Of a DNA stretch of 64,000 nucleotides, positions 59,637 to 64,000 are shown piece after piece (the stretch's first letter is position 1; each line of letters starts with the position of its first letter). The stretch lies in assembly GCA_001643675.2 (NCBI GenBank), contig LSRY02000058.1, positions 348,501 to 412,500 on the forward strand, in the 5' to 3' direction. Source of the stretch: Monocercomonoides exilis. Taxonomy: Eukaryota > Preaxostyla > Oxymonadida > Polymastigidae. The position numbers were made by a program, and so were the translations under genes. A model generated the notes under the pieces. The model did not search any database and was not told the DNA's origin. It saw only the letters and a program-made list of their open reading frames with translations.

Positions 59637-60451
59637 TCATTCAGATGAAGTGGAAGATGATGAGGAATCACTTTCAGATGATTCAGCCTTTTTTATAAGT
59701 TCTCCAATGAAACTCACATTGTGCGTCAGATCTTCCATTGTATCGCTTTGCAATTCGTAAACGATCGACTCGTCATATGACTCGTCTGCACCTTCTTTGC
59801 AAACATTGAAAATTTCCGCATCAACATTTGTTGTGACCTTTTCTTTTTTATATCCACTTTTTGTGTAAATAAAAACAACATAAGCATAAAAGAGAAAATC
59901 ATCATCACAAAAAATAATTAACAAAAATTTAATTCAATGCAAACCGCGCAGTTAACCTATCGAAAATTGATTCAGTTTTCGCTCTCAGAACAATTATAAG
60001 TTGAAACCATCGTTCAGGAAATGGAGTCGGATCGTGATGTTCGACAATGCATCCTCCTTTGTTCATGTCAGGTTCCATTTCATCCATAACCTTATTTTCA
60101 GCAAAGTTGAAATGAAGAAGATTATTAAAGCAAAAAAAGTAAAAAAAGATAATTATCAAAAGCAATTTTAAAATATTGGAAATATACAAGGTTTTCATCA
60201 TCTTCCGTCAAATCAAACGCTTGTATATCCTCATTCCAGGAATTTTTTATGGAATCAATCGTTTTAGCGATTCCTCCAAAATGCAAGTACTTAAATCCAT
60301 ACAATTTGGATATTTCTTTGCATAAAGTTGTCTTTCCTGTACCAGGAGTACCTGTAATTAGGATATTAATTCTTTTTGATTGAACATTTCTTTTTTCTCC
60401 GTCATCTTCCTTCTTTCTGTCTTCTTTTTTCTTGTCTTTATTTTCACTCAT
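59637..60451 (-). CDS. AK6: Adenylate kinase 6 (AK6/CINAP/Fap7 family)
   Basis: Exons 60188-60451, 59945-60090 and 59637-59856 give 209 aa; introns are 97 and 88 bp (GTATAT and GTTTGC donors). The P-loop is GTPGTGKTT. GGCIVEHHDPTPFPERWF carries the family's HGxxFPERWF-type motif, and RLTARGYKKEKVTTNVDAEI matches the RLxxRGYxxxKLxxNxxxEI lid region. The second splice creates the RGY motif, which confirms it. The family phosphorylates AMP using ATP and acts in late 40S ribosome maturation in the nucleus (family knowledge). Unusual are a 27-residue Lys/Glu N-terminal extension and a Ser/Asp/Glu tail. Confidence 0.92.
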
Positions 60452-60860
60452 AGTTTTAAAAAAATAAAGGGTTCATTTGGAAAACATAATAAATCTGAAT
60501 TATTTAATCTGAATAAGAAACGCAATAACTGAGTGCCTTTTGGTGTTTAAAAACAGTTCAATCTATCCACATTGATCAAATTAGCAAACAAAATTGTGGT
60601 TTTCAAATTCATAATTCTTTTCAAAAAACGAAATTGTTTTTTTGTTTTTGAATATTATAATTGTACGGTAAGCTTATAAGCTGAAACAAAGCATTCAGAC
60701 GTCATTTATTTGATGAAGTCAGAACCTTTTTGGAAGTGAAAGCTTTGAAATGAAAAATAAATGAATGGTAGAAACAAAGCTGTAAATATGATTTAAGAAT
60801 AGAAAAAAGAAAATAAGTAATATGTAAAAATAGTATAAAAACTTCGAGATGCATCAAAAT
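60452..60860. other. AT-rich spacer
   Basis: About 400 bp upstream of adenylate kinase 6, likely holding its promoter. No coding or RNA feature is seen. Confidence 0.45.
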
Positions 60861-60872
60861 ATGGGAAAGACT

Positions 60873-61420
60873 TTACGAACAAAACTGATCAATAAAAATA
60901 AGACTGGACAACGTATAAATATTCAATGAAATGATCCAATCAAAAAGTCTTTTTTTGTGGTCAATCTCAAGCTCCATGAAAAAGCGGTATCTGTTTACAT
61001 ACACAAACGGCAAAACCAGTTCAAAACATCTCGTATAGAAACAAATGAATAAAGTTTTTATAAAAAAATAGAATATATAAGGCAAGAACAAGAAAGCCAT
61101 CAAAATAAATCCAAATAATCAAAATACCATTTATATAAAATAAAGAATACGAAAGAAGGATAATGCAAAACTTAATAAATGTCTGTAAGAATGTAAAAAA
61201 TCCAAAATGAAGTTTATTTCTTGTTGACGAAAATGACACATCTCATATTTCCAAATAAGTTGTGCTAGTTTTATTCGTTTTCTGGAAATAAGCTCCAAAT
61301 ATGCCTCAACCTCAAAAAATCTTCCCAAATCACCAAAATCATTTAAAAAAATTGTTTCGTCAATAAATGCCTCCGTAATAGTTCTCTTCTCTTTGTTTTC
61401 TTCCTCTGATTCTTTTTTCC
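60873..61420 (-). CDS. Possible multi-exon membrane-protein gene (uncertain)
   Basis: On the minus strand a charged stretch (ESEEENKEKRTITEAF, then FFEVEAYLELISRKRIKLAQ) opens near 61415 and leads into hydrophobic segments in shifting frames (FDGFLVLALYILFFY, LFLPYIFYFFIKTLF). It ends in ELEIDHKKRLFDWIISLN before a stop at 60873. The composition of the charged parts looks coding, but I could not join the frames with a clear GT-AG series or find a start codon. It may instead be a decayed gene. Confidence 0.3.
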
Positions 61421-61441
61421 TTTAATTCGATTTTAATGTAT

Positions 61442-62641
61442 TTATTGCTTTTTAGGCCTAAGAGAACTTCCGATCATCACTGCCATTCCAGCAGCCTTAA
61501 ACCTTCTTTTTGATCTTGCTTCAGTCAGTTTTTGATGTGCTGCGTCCAATTTGTGTGTCGGAAGTGCAACTGAAAACCATGGATGAGAAACAGCTTGCTC
61601 GGCTGTTAGCCTCTTTTTCGGATCTACAACAAGCAGTTTTGATATAAGATCTTTTGCTTCTGTGCTAATGGTATCCCAGTATGGCGAGGTGAATTCAAAT
61701 TTGCCCGATTGAATTTGCGCAAATAACGCTGCATCATTTTCATCATAAAACGGAGGGAATCCACAAAGAAGCACATAAAGAAGAACACCCATAGACCACA
61801 TATCAACCTCTGGACCATATCCAGCATACGATAACACCTCTGGAGCAACGTAGCCAGGTGTCCCACAGCACGTTTGCATCATCTTCTTCTTATCAACTAC
61901 CTTTGAAAGCCCAAAATCAGATATTTTTACAGCTGCGGTCGGTGCATCGGACTCATAAAGAATATTTTCGGGCTAATTACGAAGAAAAAACAAAGTAAGA
62001 AGGAAAGAATTAGACGATGTTTCAAACAAAAAGAACAGAAATTTCCACAAACCTTTAAGTCACGATGAGCAATATTCTTTGAGTGCAAATATCTTAATGC
62101 ATTGAATAATGAAAGCATCAGCAACGAAGCATCTCTCTCGGAATATGAGCCACGATCAACAATTTTATCAAAGAGTTCTCCACCAGTTGCAAGTTCAGTA
62201 ATAAGGCATAATTTATCATCTGTTTCGTAAACATCAAGGAGTCTGATGATATGAGGCTATCATAATTTAACAATTCATTCAACAATTACAACAAATAATT
62301 CATTGAAGACAAATATAAATAAAATTCAATTGCAAACATGTTTCAAGCTTTTCATAATATTGATCTCAGAAAAAAGAGAAGCTAATTGATGTTCATCCGA
62401 AATAATCTGACGCTTGTCAATAAATTTAATTGCAACATATTTTCCTGATGCTTTGTGACGAGCTTTCTTCACTTTTGCAAAATGTCCTTCTCCAAGAAGC
62501 TCCATGACTTCAAAGTTCTCCGTAAGATTGGATGGAACACCTTAAAAGTTAATAAATGCAAAATGAAGAATACCATGTATTCGTAACGACATAAAATTAT
62601 TTATTTAGCAAACCTTCGACGAGTTTTGGAAGTTTCGACAT
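61442..62641 (-). CDS. CaMK-like Ser/Thr protein kinase
   Basis: Four exons, 62614-62641, 62338-62540, 62053-62256 and 61442-61972, give 321 aa; introns are 73, 81 and 80 bp with GTTTGC-type donors. The order is complete: LGEGHFAKV (Gly loop), YVAIKFI (catalytic Lys), SEINIM (alphaC Glu), TGGELFD, IAHRDLKPEN (catalytic loop), ISDFGLSK, CGTPGYVAPE and DMWSMGVLLYVLLCGFPPF. It should therefore be active. DNDAAL and HPWF are typical of the CAMK group. The C-terminus after the kinase (LTEARSKRRFKAAGMAV) resembles the regulatory helix of calmodulin-dependent kinases and could bind calmodulin. There are no EF-hands, so it is not a CDPK. The AATAAA overlapping the stop codon may act as polyadenylation signal. 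Confidence 0.92.
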
Positions 62642-62888
62642 GAGTTAACTTATCTTCAACTCTGATCGTTGTTGATCAAGACCTTTATTTACGAGTGTTG
62701 AAAAATAGAATGTTTTTTTATAAACTTTAGAAAGACTTCAAAATAATGTAAAAAAACTAGTCTTTATATCTATTCGATTATTTTCAGTAATAAAATAAAA
62801 GAAGTTCAACAATTGATCGCAAAACAAAAGTTTAAGGACAAATCAATGAACATTTCTCAATTATAAAATTAAACATAAAAGAGAATCA

Positions 62889-63491
62889 TCAAGTTTCGGA
62901 TTTATTAACTTTTGAAAGATAATCGTCACGTGCTTTACGAATAATTTGTTTCATCAAGTCAATTTCCTGAGAATTGATAAAATCAAAGATGAAAAAACTA
63001 TAAAAAAGAAACGTACGATTTTGACTTTGTTTTTTGCTTGCTCTTCATATGAAATAATATCTTGTTTTAAAATTTTAGTTGATGATGAAGTGTGTGATGA
63101 TGATTGTTCTTCAAGTTCAGATGTTGAAATTCCAACTTGAGAAGGGTTTTCTGATATGTACATAACAAAATTTGAAGTGATATTACACAAAAGTGAAAAG
63201 TTTTTTGAAATAGTTTAAAATCAAAAAATGAAGAGCTTTCAAACTGAGCGTTGATATCATATCTTCAATTGCAATTTTTGCTGTTGACTCATCAATCGAT
63301 AATCCTTCAGCAAGTTTTGATACAGTTTCGTCTATATCAGGATCATTAGTGAGAGAAATTATTTCTTTTGTCACAGAAGAAAGCAAAGAGACTAAATTTG
63401 CTTCATCCTCTGCATCCGTTGGGGGATTTGTAATACCAAGTTCCTTAAATAATTCTTGAGGAGATAATTTCTCTTCTGAAGATTCTGTCAT
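62889..63491 (-). CDS. Unrecognised 152-aa spliced protein
   Basis: Exons 63245-63491, 63017-63150 and 62889-62966 join in frame; introns are 94 and 50 bp (GTTTGA and GTACGT donors). The first 80 residues are acidic and predicted helical (LSPQELFKELGI, LLSSVTKEIISL, IDESTAKIAIEDMIS). A Ser/Thr-rich linker and a charged helix (YEEQAKNKVKIEIDLMKQ) follow, ending basic. There is no signal peptide or membrane span. It may be a small adaptor or complex subunit; I do not recognise the family. Confidence 0.7.
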
Positions 63492-64000
63492 GTGTTTTTT
63501 ATCCAGTTTTTTATGAAGAAAATTTATTTTGGGCGTTGATCGACAATTTTCTATTTTTGTTACTTGAACAAAATGAAATAAAATAAATAAAAATCAAATT
63601 TAAATTAAAATTTAAAAATATAACACATTTCGTTCAAAGAGTTTCAAAATGAACAAGTTTCCGCGATACAATTCAAACGTTGAAAACAAAATTTATTGAA
63701 AATTATTTAATTTAAAAAAAGTGCAACAAAAAAAGGAAAATGATAAAATTGAAACAAAAATGCTTGAAAGTTCTTCGCAAAAGAAGAAGAAAAATTGATT
63801 AAAAGAATATGTGGAAAATGAGAAAATGAAAGAATGTCACGAAAAAGATAAAAATAATATGTTTATGAAATAAAAAATTATTATTTTAAAAAAAGAACAA
63901 TTTCATTAAACAAGAAACCTGAAAATAAACACTCATTATTTTCACATAGATTTTTTAACATATTTTATTTTTATTTATTTATTTATTTATTTTTTCAATC
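63492..64000. other. AT-rich region to the window end
   Basis: About 510 bp of very AT-rich sequence upstream of the 152-aa protein gene; no exon is seen. It ends in a short (ATTT)n repeat at about 63966-63993. No telomeric repeat is present. Confidence 0.5.

Overview
The window is nuclear DNA of a unicellular eukaryote. It carries a dynein heavy chain homologue, an ARF-family GTPase, a PDK1-like and a CaMK-like kinase, adenylate kinase 6, and many short GT-AG introns. Gene bodies are moderately GC-rich and spacers are very AT-rich. Coding regions end at standard stops. The large surface protein (beta-helix ectodomain, one membrane pass, degenerate kinase tail), the Ser- and Glu-rich insertions and the short introns resemble oxymonad metamonads of the Monocercomonoides/Blattamonas type. 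That assignment is inference, not proof.

Layout. Bases 1-29799 (minus strand) are one uninterrupted frame of at least 9933 codons that runs off the left edge. Linker, AAA1-AAA6, stalk and microtubule-binding domain can all be followed in it, so it is a dynein heavy chain more than twice the usual length. The nucleotide sites of AAA1, AAA3 and AAA4 are destroyed; only the AAA2 P-loop is intact. Bases 29800-33934 are AT-rich and hold a decayed DDE (PIF/Harbinger-like) transposase. Bases 33935-41980 (minus) encode a 2681-aa beta-helix membrane protein with a pseudokinase tail, flanked by long A and T homopolymers. Bases 43055-45488 (minus, four exons) encode a seven-pass protein resembling the THH1/TOM1/TOM3 family. 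Bases 45638-47083 (minus) encode a PDK1-like kinase. Bases 47344-48026 (plus, four exons) encode an unrecognised acidic/basic protein. Bases 48455-54436 (plus) encode a giant Ser/Glu/Gln low-complexity protein.

From 54.7 kb the window is a compact cluster of small spliced genes: an ARF-like GTPase (+), an unknown protein (-), a 39-aa CXC-type cysteine protein (+), a protein with a borealin-like C-terminus (+), adenylate kinase 6 (-), a possible membrane-protein gene (-), a CaMK-like kinase (-) and an unknown 152-aa protein (-).

The window contains no operons. The biological themes are microtubules (dynein homologue, possible borealin), signalling (three kinase-fold proteins, an ARF GTPase, a seven-pass protein) and cell-surface recognition. 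The very long genes have no introns in their bodies, while most small genes carry one to three short introns. The most unusual object is the dynein-like protein with a dead motor.
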